Positions 38,363 to 48,600 of a DNA stretch of 64,000 bases are shown here, piece by piece (position 1 is the first letter of the stretch; each line of letters begins with the position of its first letter). The position numbers and the translations under genes were made by a program. The notes beneath the pieces are model-generated. The model was given only the letters and a program-made list of their open reading frames with translations, did not search any database and had not been told where the DNA came from. The stretch comes from Pedobacter schmidteae. GTDB taxonomy: Bacteria; Bacteroidota; Bacteroidia; Sphingobacteriales; Sphingobacteriaceae. The stretch covers positions 62,001-126,000 of the forward strand of contig NZ_LS999839.1 of assembly GCF_900564155.1 (NCBI RefSeq), read 5' to 3'.

Positions 38363-39382
38363 ATGGCCCGTCATTACGTAACGATAAAAGATATAGCAAA
38401 AATTTTAAACATATCTGTTTCTACGGTTTCGAGGGCTTTAAGAGATACTTATGATGTAAACCAGGAAACCAAAGAAAAGGTACTGGCACTGGCTGCAGAG
38501 TTAAACTACAAACCTAATTTTAACGCAACCGGTTTAGCTAAAGGTAGCACCCACAATCTTGGGGTCATCCTACCTTTTATTACCAATTACTATTTCTCCA
38601 CCGTAATTACCGGCATACAGGAAGTAGCCTACAACAATGGCTATAACATTGTTTTATTTGTAACCAACGACTCGCCTGAACGGGAGTTCGACATCATCGA
38701 AAACCTATCCGTATCAAGTCTGGATGGCTTACTCGTTTCTATTTCTTCCGATTCTGACTCCTGCGACCATTTTCAGGAAATTATAGATGAAGGAATTCCT
38801 GTTGTATTCTTTGACCGGGTGGCCAGCAAAATTGAAACCTCCAAAGTAATGCAGGACGATTACAATGGCGCTTTTGAAGCGGTTGAGCACCTGATTTCAA
38901 ATGGCTATACCCGCATTGCACACATTGCCGGCCCCAAAGGCCTGAGTTTTACAGAAGCCCGCCTAAGCGGATATAAAGCAGCATTGGCTAAACACAACAT
39001 AGCCGTAAATGAAGATTGGATTATCTATTCCGGTTTTTCGCAGGAATTTGGCACAAGCGACACCATCAAGCTTCTGGAACTGGAACAAAAACCAGATGCC
39101 ATTTTTGCCGTAAATGATAGGAAAGCGATTGGCGCAATGATTGAGTTAAAACAGAGGGGAATAAAAGTTGGGGAAACTTTTGGCGTAATTGGTTTCACCA
39201 ATGATCCCATGTCCACCATCATCTCCCCCAGCTTATCTACCATTGCCGAACCTGCTTTCGAAATCGGAAAGCAGAGTTGCGAGCTGCTGATCAAACACAT
39301 TACTAAAAAGTATTTTCATGCGGAGGAGGTGATATTGCCCGGAAAGCTGATGGTAAGGGAATCCAGCAGCAAAAAAAGCTAA
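38363..39382 (+). CDS. LacI-family transcriptional regulator
   Basis: A 339-residue repressor with an N-terminal helix-turn-helix (about residues 6-26, VTIKDIAKILNISVSTVSRAL), the hinge helix NATGLAKGS and a periplasmic-binding-protein-like effector domain (65-335, starting NLGVILPF). Such proteins bind palindromes with a central CG or ACGT and leave DNA when a sugar or sugar phosphate binds. Two matching operator-like sites occur nearby, at 43252-43279 and 53907-53934. Its stop is four bases from the stop of convergent nagA. The likely effector is an amino sugar or its phosphate, inferred from the neighbours. Confidence 0.93.
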   Translation: MARHYVTIKDIAKILNISVSTVSRALRDTYDVNQETKEKVLALAAELNYKPNFNATGLAKGSTHNLGVILPFITNYYFSTVITGIQEVAYNNGYNIVLFVTNDSPEREFDIIENLSVSSLDGLLVSISSDSDSCDHFQEIIDEGIPVVFFDRVASKIETSKVMQDDYNGAFEAVEHLISNGYTRIAHIAGPKGLSFTEARLSGYKAALAKHNIAVNEDWIIYSGFSQEFGTSDTIKLLELEQKPDAIFAVNDRKAIGAMIELKQRGIKVGETFGVIGFTNDPMSTIISPSLSTIAEPAFEIGKQSCELLIKHITKKYFHAEEVILPGKLMVRESSSKKS

Positions 39383-39386
39383 ATGC

Positions 39387-40574
39387 TTACCTGCTGTAAA
39401 CCATTCTTCCGTTCACAATGGTGCGCTGAACGTTTATCTGCCTGTCAAAAATTACTACATCCGCATCCTTACCTGCAATAAGTGCACCTTTACGGTCTTC
39501 CAGTCCCATAATACGCGCAGGTGTTCTACTCATCATCTTTACCGCTTCCTCTAGTGAAACACCCGCCATATTTACCATATTCCGCAATAGCCTATCGGCC
39601 GTGGCAACGCTTCCCGCAAAAGAACTCCGATCAGGCAGCTTGGCCACACCATCTTCAATAATCACTTTCAACCCATTCTTTAAACTACCCAATGTGCTGT
39701 CGCCAGGAGGCATCCCGGCACCACGCATGGCATCTGTGATCAGGGCCGTACGTGCAGAGCCCTTAATTTTATAAATCAGTTTTAACAACGGTGCAGGCAA
39801 ATGAACTCCATCAGCAATAATTTCGACGTCCATTTCATCAATCAGGTAGCCACTTTCAATCACACCAGCGTAGCGGAAACACTCACGCCGGGTAACGCCC
39901 GACATGCTCGAATAAAAATGCGTAGCCAGGTTATAGCCATTTTCAAATGCCTCTAACACTTCTTCGTAAATGGCATCAGTATGGGCAATCGCCGCCAGTA
40001 CCCCTTTCGATTTTAAATACCTGCCAAATTCTATTGCTCCTTTTAATTCCGGAGCAGCACTCCATCTTTTGATCACCTGGGTTGAAGCCAGTATTTCTTT
40101 GTACTCTGCAGGATCTGGATCGCGGATGTAACGGGGATCCTGCGCCCCCCGCTGACTAAGTGCAAAATATGGCCCTTCCAGGTGCATCCCTATAAACTGT
40201 GCCCCCTTATTGTTCAGCTCATCCGCCTGCTCATAAATTCTCAATGTCTCCAGCAAATCTTCCTTCTCGCTGGTTAGCGTGGTAGGACACATGGCAGTAG
40301 TGCCATAACGCGCATGGGTTTCGGCAATGCCTAGAAAAGCCTCTACCGTATTGTCCATAAAGTCATGCCCGCCACCTCCATGAATATGTAGGTCTATAAA
40401 ACCTGGGGCGATATAATTTCCTTGTGCGTTAATTTCCTGCGCATCCGAAAAATCAAGGTTACCTTCTTCCGCTGCTACAATTTTTCCCTCTGCAATCAGC
40501 ACAGTCCCTTCTTTAATGGTTTTATATGGTGTAATGAGTTGTCCGTTATATATTTTTAGTCTTTGTTGCTGCAT
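39387..40574 (-). CDS. nagA: N-acetylglucosamine-6-phosphate deacetylase
   Basis: A 395-residue cytoplasmic amidohydrolase that removes acetate from N-acetylhexosamine 6-phosphate. Metal and catalytic residues are visible: His63 and His65 (DLHIHGGG), Glu133 (GMHLEGPY), His198 (IAHTDA), His219 (LATHFYSSMSG) and Asp281 (ALITDAM). It lies seven bases after the oxidoreductase gene and is third in an operon with the NagP-like transporter. Its product is the substrate of the deaminase encoded at 44898. Action on GalNAc-6-phosphate as well as GlcNAc-6-phosphate is possible given the GalNAc-directed genes around. Confidence 0.94.
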   Translation of the reverse strand: MQQQRLKIYNGQLITPYKTIKEGTVLIAEGKIVAAEEGNLDFSDAQEINAQGNYIAPGFIDLHIHGGGGHDFMDNTVEAFLGIAETHARYGTTAMCPTTLTSEKEDLLETLRIYEQADELNNKGAQFIGMHLEGPYFALSQRGAQDPRYIRDPDPAEYKEILASTQVIKRWSAAPELKGAIEFGRYLKSKGVLAAIAHTDAIYEEVLEAFENGYNLATHFYSSMSGVTRRECFRYAGVIESGYLIDEMDVEIIADGVHLPAPLLKLIYKIKGSARTALITDAMRGAGMPPGDSTLGSLKNGLKVIIEDGVAKLPDRSSFAGSVATADRLLRNMVNMAGVSLEEAVKMMSRTPARIMGLEDRKGALIAGKDADVVIFDRQINVQRTIVNGRMVYSR

Positions 40575-40581
40575 AATTAAA

Positions 40582-41802
40582 TTAACTTGAATATTCTGGC
40601 TTCCACCGCTGTATAGTCTCTGTTTCGGCTGCTGTATTGCCCATATGAATCGCTATTGATGAGTCCTTCGCTGTCGATGCATTAGATAGCGGTTTGCGCC
40701 TTGTTAAAATACAATTTACGAAATCTTTCAATGCATATACCGTTGGTTCCAAAGATTTCTCGCCCGGTTTTTCGAAAATCAGCTCATTGCCCTTACCTTG
40801 TGTGGTTACCGCTATAGTCGCTCCGGTTACCCCGTCAACAGTACCTCGTTTGTTGTTCAGTGATTCCGGGTAGATAAACGCTTTATCGCGCTGTATTTCC
40901 AGTGTAGCCTTATCACCCAAAATGCGGATGCCGTATCCATTATAGGCATTGGAAAGTACCGATGTAACGCTTACTTTAACATCATCAGGGTATTCATAAA
41001 TAGCCCTGATGTTGTCGTAGGTGTCTCTTCCATCCTTCCAATAATTTATACCACCCATCGCAGTAACCTTCAAAGGACGACTATCTGTCAGGTAATGTAC
41101 CGCATCAATAGCATGTGCACAAAGTTCAGACAAAGGCCCACCACAATATTCCTTGTACATGCGCCAGTTGATGGCCCGTTCCATTTTTGGATCGCTCACC
41201 GCAAAGCGCCAGTTAGAATTCCGGTTATACTGGCACTCAAAGTTGGTGATCTTTCCCAGCCAATTCTGACCTATCACTTCTTTTACTTTATGGTATAAAC
41301 CAAAATAACGATACTGGTAACCCACCTGAAACACCAGGTTTGACTGATTTACTTTTTTCTCCAGATCAATGGCCTGGGCAATATCATAACTCATAGATTT
41401 TTCCAGATACACATGCTTTCGTGCAGTCAGGGCATCTACAGCCATAGGATAATGTAAATAAAGTGGTGTTGCAATAATCACCGCATCTACAGATTTATCC
41501 TCCAAAAGTTTACGGTAATCGGCGTAACCCTTAGCACCTTTGGCAGCCTGCTTTAGCCCATTTTTAAGGTGTTCTGCAATAGGGTCGCAACAGGCCGTAA
41601 CCTGCATTTCCGGTATTCCGTTAATTAACTTAATTAAACCCGTGCCCCTTGATCCGGTACCAATTACCCCCACCCTGATCATCTCATTTTTTAAATGACT
41701 GCTGCCCAGGGCAGGAAACCCGGCATAACTTAAAGCAAAACCCGATAAGGCTATAGCATTCCTCGTTAAAAATTGTCTTCTTGAAAGTTCTTCCGGTTTC
41801 AT
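40582..41802 (-). CDS. Gfo/Idh/MocA oxidoreductase with Tat-like signal
   Basis: A 406-residue NAD(P)-dependent oxidoreductase from the chosen start. A twin-arginine motif (SRRQFL, residues 7-12) and hydrophobic segment suggest export of the folded, cofactor-loaded protein. The Rossmann motif VGVIGTGSRGTG follows, then YLEKSMS in place of the usual EKP, and a C-terminal domain with NWRMYKEYCGGPLSELCAHAIDAVHYL. A longer frame from 41886 would overlap the transporter gene and bury the Tat motif, so Met at 41802 is preferred. Its role is probably redox chemistry on an amino sugar or its glycoside; a GH109-like glycosidase activity is an alternative. Substrate unknown. Confidence 0.85.
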   Translation of the reverse strand: MKPEELSRRQFLTRNAIALSGFALSYAGFPALGSSHLKNEMIRVGVIGTGSRGTGLIKLINGIPEMQVTACCDPIAEHLKNGLKQAAKGAKGYADYRKLLEDKSVDAVIIATPLYLHYPMAVDALTARKHVYLEKSMSYDIAQAIDLEKKVNQSNLVFQVGYQYRYFGLYHKVKEVIGQNWLGKITNFECQYNRNSNWRFAVSDPKMERAINWRMYKEYCGGPLSELCAHAIDAVHYLTDSRPLKVTAMGGINYWKDGRDTYDNIRAIYEYPDDVKVSVTSVLSNAYNGYGIRILGDKATLEIQRDKAFIYPESLNNKRGTVDGVTGATIAVTTQGKGNELIFEKPGEKSLEPTVYALKDFVNCILTRRKPLSNASTAKDSSIAIHMGNTAAETETIQRWKPEYSS

Positions 41803-41833
41803 CATCTGCTTATTTAAAAAACCATGATTAAAT

Positions 41834-43171
41834 TTAATTGATTTTATTGGCCTGCCAACGTCTGATCTGATACCCCTTAAACGCATAAAAAATTAGATAT
41901 AAATAGCAGGGAAACAATACCCAGTAAGCGGTCCTGAGATCGTAAACATCAGCAAAATAGCCATAAAAAAGTGGCATAATGGCATTCCCGCATAATCCCA
42001 TGATCATGATAGATGCTCCCAGCTTGGTATACCTGCCCAGTCCATCAAGCGCCAGAGGCCAGATCCCTGCCCAAACCAATGAATTTGCCAGTCCTAGCAG
42101 TACTACAAACCAGATAGAAACATCAGCGGTATGCCCTAAAATACGCACCGGCCCGTGGCCAAAAATAATCATTAGGGTAAACACGCCCCCCAACACCGTA
42201 CAAATCCGCAGTACATTAACCTGACTGATGATTTTAGGAATCAATAGTATACCTAAGGTATAACCGCAAATGGTGGCAAACAAAGTATAGGAAGGGAATA
42301 TTTTGGCTTCCAGCAAATGGATGTTCATAGAACCTGCATAGCCTATAATGGTATCAATGGCGATAACCTGTGTTCCTACATGCAAAAAGATGGCGATGGC
42401 CCCTAGAATAAGATGTGGAAACTGAAAAATACTGGTCTTACCAGAGTTGGCCGCAGCCAGGTCCTCGCTCTCGTGTTCGGTATCAATTTCCGGCAAAGGC
42501 GAGTAGCGGACCATAAAACCGAGACCAATCAACACCACGCCCACACAGCTATAAGGAACAATTACCCGACGGATCAGCTCGTCCAGTGCCGCATTTTTTT
42601 CAGCGGCATTCATCAAAGGCAATTGCTTAAACAGCTCACCATCGGTAGCTTTTAAAATGACAGCGGCAAACAGCAATGGCGCCAATATACCCGCCCCTTT
42701 ATTGCAAATCCCCATAATACTGATGCGCTGCGCTGCTCTTTCTTTAGGCCCCAAAACGGTAATGTAAGGGTTTGCTGCCGTTTGCAGGATGGCCAAACCT
42801 GCACCTAAGGAAAATAGGCCCAGTAAAAAGACCTCATAAGTTCGCGTCAGCGCAGCAGGGACAAAAATAAATGCCCCAATGGCCATGGTCCAGAAACCAA
42901 TCATCATCCCCTTTTTAAAACCTACAGACTTCAAAAGAAAAGACGAGGGTACCGACATTACAAAATACGAGATGTAAAAAGCAAAAGCAACCAGGTACGA
43001 CTCAAAGTTTGTCAGTTCGCAAGCGATCTTAAAATAAGGAATCAGGATGGCGTTTATCCAGGAAACAAAACCGAAAATAAAGAACAATAATCCAATGATG
43101 AGAATAGAAATCAAGGTATCCCTTTTACTTGGGGAACTTACCGATACAGAAGTGCTTTGTTGCCTGGACAT
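41834..43171 (-). CDS. MFS sugar transporter, NagP/FucP-like
   Basis: A 445-residue inner-membrane symporter of the FHS family with about 12 predicted helices. Signature blocks are FFIFGFVSWINAILIPYFK near the start and LQTAANPYITVLGPKERAAQRISI in the centre, as in N-acetylglucosamine transporter NagP and glucose/galactose transporters. Start 43171 (MSRQQSTS) is preferred over 43219, because the extra 16 residues form a hydrophobic run unusual for the family. It is first in an operon with the oxidoreductase and nagA, and divergent from GH109 with the LacI-type operator between them. Probable substrate: GalNAc or GlcNAc. It does not phosphorylate, so a kinase is needed. Confidence 0.9.
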   Translation of the reverse strand: MSRQQSTSVSVSSPSKRDTLISILIIGLLFFIFGFVSWINAILIPYFKIACELTNFESYLVAFAFYISYFVMSVPSSFLLKSVGFKKGMMIGFWTMAIGAFIFVPAALTRTYEVFLLGLFSLGAGLAILQTAANPYITVLGPKERAAQRISIMGICNKGAGILAPLLFAAVILKATDGELFKQLPLMNAAEKNAALDELIRRVIVPYSCVGVVLIGLGFMVRYSPLPEIDTEHESEDLAAANSGKTSIFQFPHLILGAIAIFLHVGTQVIAIDTIIGYAGSMNIHLLEAKIFPSYTLFATICGYTLGILLIPKIISQVNVLRICTVLGGVFTLMIIFGHGPVRILGHTADVSIWFVVLLGLANSLVWAGIWPLALDGLGRYTKLGASIMIMGLCGNAIMPLFYGYFADVYDLRTAYWVLFPCYLYLIFYAFKGYQIRRWQANKIN

Positions 43172-43251
43172 AGTTGAATAAAGTATAATCTGAAAAAACG
43201 AAACTAAGGATATCAGCACAGAATAAATGACAATAGAACAGATAAATGAAC

Positions 43252-43279
43252 GGCAACGCTATCGACAACGTTCTCGCTA
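43252..43279 (+). promoter_or_regulatory. LacI-type operator between nagP-like and GH109 genes
   Basis: A 28-bp element with core TATCGACAACGTTCTCG around a central AACGTT. Counted base by base, 23 of 28 positions match the element at 53907-53934 read on the opposite strand. It lies 80 bases upstream of the transporter start and about 40 upstream of the putative GH109 promoter element. The target protein is inferred to be the LacI regulator at 38363. Confidence 0.65.
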
Positions 43280-43320
43280 TTTTATTCGGTTTTATCCTCA
43301 TTTTCTTAAAACTCATTTAA

Positions 43321-43328
43321 TAGATTTG
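43321..43328 (+). promoter_or_regulatory. Bacteroidota-type -7 promoter element for GH109
   Basis: TAGATTTG matches the TAnnTTTG consensus of the Bacteroidota primary sigma factor exactly. It would place transcription start near 43334, about 25 bases before the GH109 ATG. No convincing -33 TTTG was seen at the expected distance; only a T-rich run occurs upstream. Confidence 0.35.
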
Positions 43329-43358
43329 AAAAACTGAACACCATTTTAAACTCGATTA

Positions 43359-44783
43359 ATGAAGAACAACAGAAGAGATTTTTTAAAGCTTAGCGGCCTG
43401 GCTGGTCTGGGACTGGCCTCTTCAGGTATTTTATCAGCCTATACTCCGGCCGATACTTCAAAGCAGGACGACATCATTAAACTGGCTACACGAGTACACA
43501 AACAGGAATTTAATATGAGTGGCTATGCAGCACCAAAACTGGATACCGTACGCATTGGCTTCATAGGCCTGGGAAACCGTGGTGCAGCTGCTGTAAAGCG
43601 TATGGCAAGAATTGCTGGCACCAGCATCAATGCGCTGTGCGACCTGCGTCCTGAAAAAGCGGCGGCTTCTGTCCAGAACTTAAAGAAAACGGCCCACAAA
43701 CCAGTGGTATATACCGACAAGGAAGAAGCCTGGAAAAAACTCTGCGAACGCGACGACATTGATCTCATCTATATAGCCACACCCTGGGAACTTCATACGC
43801 CAATGGCCGTGTACGCCATGAACCACGGCAAACATGTGTGTACCGAAGTACCTGCAGCTACCACGCTGGACGAATGTTGGCAACTGGTACAAACTTCCGA
43901 ACGTACAAAAAAACATTGCATGATGTTGGAAAACTGCTGCTATGACTTTTTTGAGATGCTGACCCTCAATATGGCAAGGCAGGGTTTCTTTGGCGATATC
44001 ATTCATTGTGAGGGCGCTTATATTCATGACCTGCTGGAAGGAAATTTCTCTAAGTCGAAGTATTACGACATGTGGCGACTAAAGGAAAACATTAAACACA
44101 AAGGCAATTTATATCCTACACACGGACTGGGCCCGATATGCCAGGTGATGAACATCAACCGGGGCGACCAGATGAATTATCTGGTATCGGTTTCTTCCAA
44201 CGACTTTATGATGAACGAAATGGCTAAAGAGCTGGCGGCGAAAGATGCATTTTACAAACCATATGTGGGCAAAGCATACAGGGGCAACATGAGTACCACC
44301 ACAATAAAAACGCATATGGGCCGTACATTGATGGTACAACACGATGTCACTTCGCCAAGGCCGTATTCACGTTTACACCTGATTAGTGGTACAAAAGGTA
44401 CCGCTCAGAAGTATCCCCTGCCCGCACGTATTTCGACCAATCACGAAGGCTGGGTATCAGACACCGAATTTAAAGCATTGGAAGAGAAATATACCCCAAA
44501 CCTAGTCAAAAAAATCGGCGAAATGGCAAAAGCAGTAGGTGGCCACGGAGGAATGGACTTTTTGATGGACTGGCGTACCATAGATTGCTTGCGGAACGGA
44601 TTGCCATTGGATCAGGATGTTTATGATGCAGCTTTATGGAGTTCCATACTTCCGTTGAGTGAGTGGTCTGTAAACAACCGTTCGAACTCTATTGATGTAC
44701 CCGATTTTACCGGGGGCTCCTGGAAAACGAATTTACCGGTAGACATTTCCCTTTCAAAAGGCGGTACAACCGGGGTTATTTAA
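43359..44783 (+). CDS. GH109 NAD-dependent alpha-N-acetylgalactosaminidase
   Basis: A 474-residue glycosidase of the Gfo/Idh/MocA superfamily that uses tightly bound NAD+ for a redox-elimination mechanism. A Tat signal (NRRDFLK, residues 4-10, then a Gly/Leu/Ser-rich hydrophobic stretch) implies export with cofactor in place. The NAD motif is IGFIGLGNRG, and TEVPAA replaces the EKP of classical dehydrogenases, as in characterised GH109 enzymes. NLYPTHGLGP carries the conserved Tyr/His pair. It removes terminal alpha-GalNAc from glycans such as mucin or blood-group A structures. Divergent from the transporter and followed by nagB on the same strand. Confidence 0.93.
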   Translation: MKNNRRDFLKLSGLAGLGLASSGILSAYTPADTSKQDDIIKLATRVHKQEFNMSGYAAPKLDTVRIGFIGLGNRGAAAVKRMARIAGTSINALCDLRPEKAAASVQNLKKTAHKPVVYTDKEEAWKKLCERDDIDLIYIATPWELHTPMAVYAMNHGKHVCTEVPAATTLDECWQLVQTSERTKKHCMMLENCCYDFFEMLTLNMARQGFFGDIIHCEGAYIHDLLEGNFSKSKYYDMWRLKENIKHKGNLYPTHGLGPICQVMNINRGDQMNYLVSVSSNDFMMNEMAKELAAKDAFYKPYVGKAYRGNMSTTTIKTHMGRTLMVQHDVTSPRPYSRLHLISGTKGTAQKYPLPARISTNHEGWVSDTEFKALEEKYTPNLVKKIGEMAKAVGGHGGMDFLMDWRTIDCLRNGLPLDQDVYDAALWSSILPLSEWSVNNRSNSIDVPDFTGGSWKTNLPVDISLSKGGTTGVI

Positions 44784-44897
44784 AAGGGAAATAGGAATAA
44801 AAAATGAACTGCCTTAGGGGGATGGGATATGTATTGCCATAAAACTGACCAAACAGACATCAAGAACATAAATCATTGAAAACACCAATACAATAAA

Positions 44898-45635
44898 ATG
44901 GAAACAAGCGTAACAAACAGTCCCGAAGAACTGGGAATTGCCGCCGGCAAGGCTGCTGCAGATCTGATCAGGGAAACCATTGCCAAAAAAGGCAAAGCGA
45001 ACATTATCCTTGCTACAGGAGCAAGCCAGTTTGAAACTTTAAACCAGCTTATCCGGGAAGATATTGACTGGAGCAAGGTGACCATGTTCCATCTGGACGA
45101 ATACATCGGCCTACCGGAATCTGCTCCGGCCAGCTTCAGAAAATATCTTAAAGAGCGTTTTCTGGAAAAAGTGGCTCCCTTAAGTGCTGCATACCTGGTG
45201 AACGGCGAGACCGATCCTGAAGCAGAATGCAAACGCCTGGGTGAAATTATTCAGCAAAACCCTATAGATGTAGCCCTGGTGGGCATCGGCGAGAACGGAC
45301 ACCTGGCCTTTAACGATCCCCCGGCAGATTTTGACACCCATGTTCCTTACCTGGTGGTAAACCTTGACGAACAATGCCGCAAACAGCAATTTGGCGAAGG
45401 TTGGTTTAAAAGTATTGATGAAGTTCCCACCCAGGCCATCAGTATGTCAGTGCAGCAAATTCTGAAATCTAAACACATCATCTGTTCGGTACCGGACCGC
45501 AGAAAAGCTCAGGCAGTAAAGGATAGTCTGGAGCAACCTGTAAGTAATAAATTCCCTTCCAGCATATTACAATTGCATCCCGACTGTAGGTTTTATTTTG
45601 ATAAAGCCTCCGCAGAACTACTTTCAGCTAAATAA
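44898..45635 (+). CDS. Glucosamine/galactosamine-6-phosphate deaminase (NagB/AgaI-like)
   Basis: A 245-residue isomerase-deaminase that would convert hexosamine 6-phosphate to a ketose 6-phosphate plus ammonia. The phosphate-binding ATGASQ and HLDEYIGL (Asp67, the ring-opening base) are present, as is [10 protein letters not shown] with His135. In E. coli NagB the residue at Asn133 is Asp141, so one member of the catalytic Asp-His pair differs. This may mark the galactosamine-type subgroup. It lies 114 bases after GH109 and with NagA completes the deacetylation-deamination route. Called nagB-like and not nagB for that reason. Confidence 0.87.
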   Translation: METSVTNSPEELGIAAGKAAADLIRETIAKKGKANIILATGASQFETLNQLIREDIDWSKVTMFHLDEYIGLPESAPASFRKYLKERFLEKVAPLSAAYLVNGETDPEAECKRLGEIIQQNPIDVALVGIGENGHLAFNDPPADFDTHVPYLVVNLDEQCRKQQFGEGWFKSIDEVPTQAISMSVQQILKSKHIICSVPDRRKAQAVKDSLEQPVSNKFPSSILQLHPDCRFYFDKASAELLSAK

Positions 45636-45643
45636 AATCCATA

Positions 45644-45675
45644 AAAAAGGCCCTTCGTAAATCGAAGGGCCTTTT
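45644..45675. terminator. Bidirectional terminator between nagB-like and PL1-like genes
   Basis: A 13-bp near-perfect stem, AAAAGGCCCTTCG against CGAAGGGCCTTTT, with a 5-base loop and A/T flanks on both sides. It lies between two convergent genes and provides a T tract for each direction. Confidence 0.88.
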
Positions 45676-45691
45676 ACAATAATAGTGATCC

Positions 45692-48600
45692 CTATAGTTT
45701 TACAAACATCCCGTTTTGTCTGGTGTTGATGTTGTTAAATTCGATAACGTAAGAACCCTGTGGAAGATTGGCGACTTCTATTTCAGTTTGCTCCGATCCA
45801 GCCGAAACTATTTGACTAATGAGTTTTGTACCCATGATATTGTAAACAGTCATCGTAGCAGAGGCATTAGCTTTAGCGTGTTTTGCTGTTAAAACCGTTG
45901 AAACAGGGTTGGGATACATCCTCAGTTTCGTGCTTTCTTTCAATTCAGACAGGTCAGTCCTTTTAGCTAAGGCCGAACTGCGGCCCATCAATGATGGATT
46001 GTTATCAATACTTACAATATTACTGTAAACGGTAGCTCCTGTACCATCTATACGCGTACTTCCAATTTTATAATATATGAGCTGCTGAGGTGCTGCATTG
46101 TCTTTCATCAGGTAAGCCGTTTCATTAATTGAAGCGGAAACCTCCGAAATTTTCGAAAAAGTACTGCCATCTGTTGATCTGTACAGCCCCAGTTTAAACT
46201 GATCCTTTGCCCAATCTATATGAAAACTGACCTTAACCGTGTCCAAACCTCCCTTTTGAGCAGCAATGTCTACAAATGAAACCTGCTGATCGGGCGAAGG
46301 TATCCCATTCAGGTATTTTTCAAGCATGGTATAGCCATCCGCCCCATAAGTATTTTTATCTACACCAATTGAGTCTGTTACAGAGCCCTGGATCATCTTT
46401 TCCCACCAATTGGGTAAGCCGTCATTATCCGTATCCATCGGATAGGTTGTGCTGCTGAGCACAGGCCAGCCACCAACGGTACGCTGACTATCAATAATAC
46501 CCGATGGATGCGCCATACCAATAGCCACATAACTGCTATCTTCATAAGTTGCAATCCCTGTGCGAGCCTCTTTAATAACCCTCCTGTCGACTGTGTCGCG
46601 ACGCGGCAATATAGCCCCTGCATTATTCATCACAGAATTAAAAGCGTCCTCTGCAGTTTGCGTTACAACCGGGACATAGGGAAACGGATTAAGCGTTTTC
46701 CCTGCTGCCTTCATTGCTGCGGCGTTGTAATAGCTGTCCAGCTGCACACCTTTTGTCCAGTTATCGGCCGTCACATCAGCAAAACCGTGTACATAATTTC
46801 CATTCACATAAAATTTGCCACTAAATACCGTATCCCCAGCCAGCGTTGTACTGTAACTTGGAAATAAAAGGATACGGTTTCGTCGATTGGTAGCCGAACT
46901 TGTAGTAGCACCTGTAGTTGCCGGGCCAGCCTTATGATAGTTGTTTACCATATTATAATGACCTCCGGCGCCGCCGTATGGAGAACCTACCCAGTTGTAA
47001 ACCACATTGTTTCTAAAATCTGCATATTCCAGTTCAGGCTGAAGCGTGGTGGTGCTACCCGAAAAACGGGGATTTCTGTTGGAATTACTGGCCAGCAGGT
47101 TATGGTGAAACGAGGCGTTCTGACCACCCCAGATTCCGCCATAGCCGTGGGGAGTACCCTTGGTATGAAGTGATTGGTAAAGGCTTTCGCTCAACATGCA
47201 CCATTGTAGCGTAAAATTGGAAATGGCATAAAAAGATCCGACTTCGTCAGTAGACCAGCTCATCGAACAGTGGTCGACAATGATGTTTTTATAAGGCTGG
47301 GTAATCGGATCTCCGAAATTGTTATACATGGCATCCACCACCTTCGATGAATCGCCTGGCACGGTAATCAAATCACCAGGCCGCGAACGGATATGCCTTA
47401 CAATAACGTTGTTGGCCCGTATGCCCAAACCATAATTTTTTAAGCAAATGCCATCACCGGGTGCGGTTTGCCCGGCAATGGTAATATTATCTTTTGTAAT
47501 GGAGATCACGCTTCGCAGGTTAATGGTGCCCGACACTTTGAATATGATGGTCCGATTGGGTTGCGATACGGCATCTCGTAAACTTCCGGCCAGGCTATCT
47601 TTAAGGTTGGTTACGTAATAGATACTTCCCCCTCTTCCGCCTTTTGCAAAACGTCCTGCGCCTTCAGCCCCTGGAAAGGCGAGCTGCGGGGCGACCTCAC
47701 TAAAGCCACTTACCACAACATCTTTTGAGACCAGATAGCGACCGTCAGCAAATGCGCTCGTGGTCCAGGGGTACACCCTGAGGTAAAAGGTTCTGTTGTC
47801 GAAAACCGGGATGTCTAGATTGGAAAATGTGATTAAAGTAGGTACCGAACCCGAAGTGAGTGTTGCATTTGCGTTTAAATCAGTAAAAACCATCCCATCG
47901 GTAGACCAGCAGATACGGGCACGACCAGCGGAAGAGGAATTAAAACTCAACGGAACCTTTACCTGGCTTACCGTAAAATTATATCCCGCAGCTGGACTTA
48001 CCACATATTCCACATATCTACTGCTATCCGGCCCCGTATTTGCCGGCCAGGTTCCATCCAACGGTAAAATACGCTGACCACCACTACCGGAAATATAATT
48101 GTTTACTTTAAGTCCGGATAATGTTTGTGCGGTAGCCGTCACCTGCCCGCTTACAGCAGGCGTTTGGTTTGCGGAGAGCGCCCATGTAGCAGCCGGAGCC
48201 GTATTGGTGGTACCGCTAATAGCCAGGTTTTTTATCAGCAGGTATTTGCTACTGATTACACCTGTCGTCCAGGGCGAAATCCTGAAATACAGTTTTCTCC
48301 CACTGGGCACCGTAATGTTCAGTCCACCAAAAGTATAGGAGGTGGGTGTTGTACCCGATACCAGCGAAAAATTGGAGGTCAGGTTTATGAAATGAACGCT
48401 ATCGGTACTCCAGGCCAGGTTTACACGCCCCGCACTGGAGCCATAAAAACTAATCATCATGGATACAGAACTCACATTCAGGTCATTCCCACCAACCGGG
48501 CTCATCACAAATTGCATAAACCGGGTACTATCCGGCCCCGTCTGTGCCAGCCAACTACCACCAGGTGGTAAAGTCCTTTGCCCTCCAGCAATATAGTCCT

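Noticed and set aside
41803..41886. Longer N-terminus for the Gfo/Idh oxidoreductase
   Set aside because: It would overlap the transporter gene and place 28 unrelated residues before a twin-arginine signal that belongs at the N-terminus.
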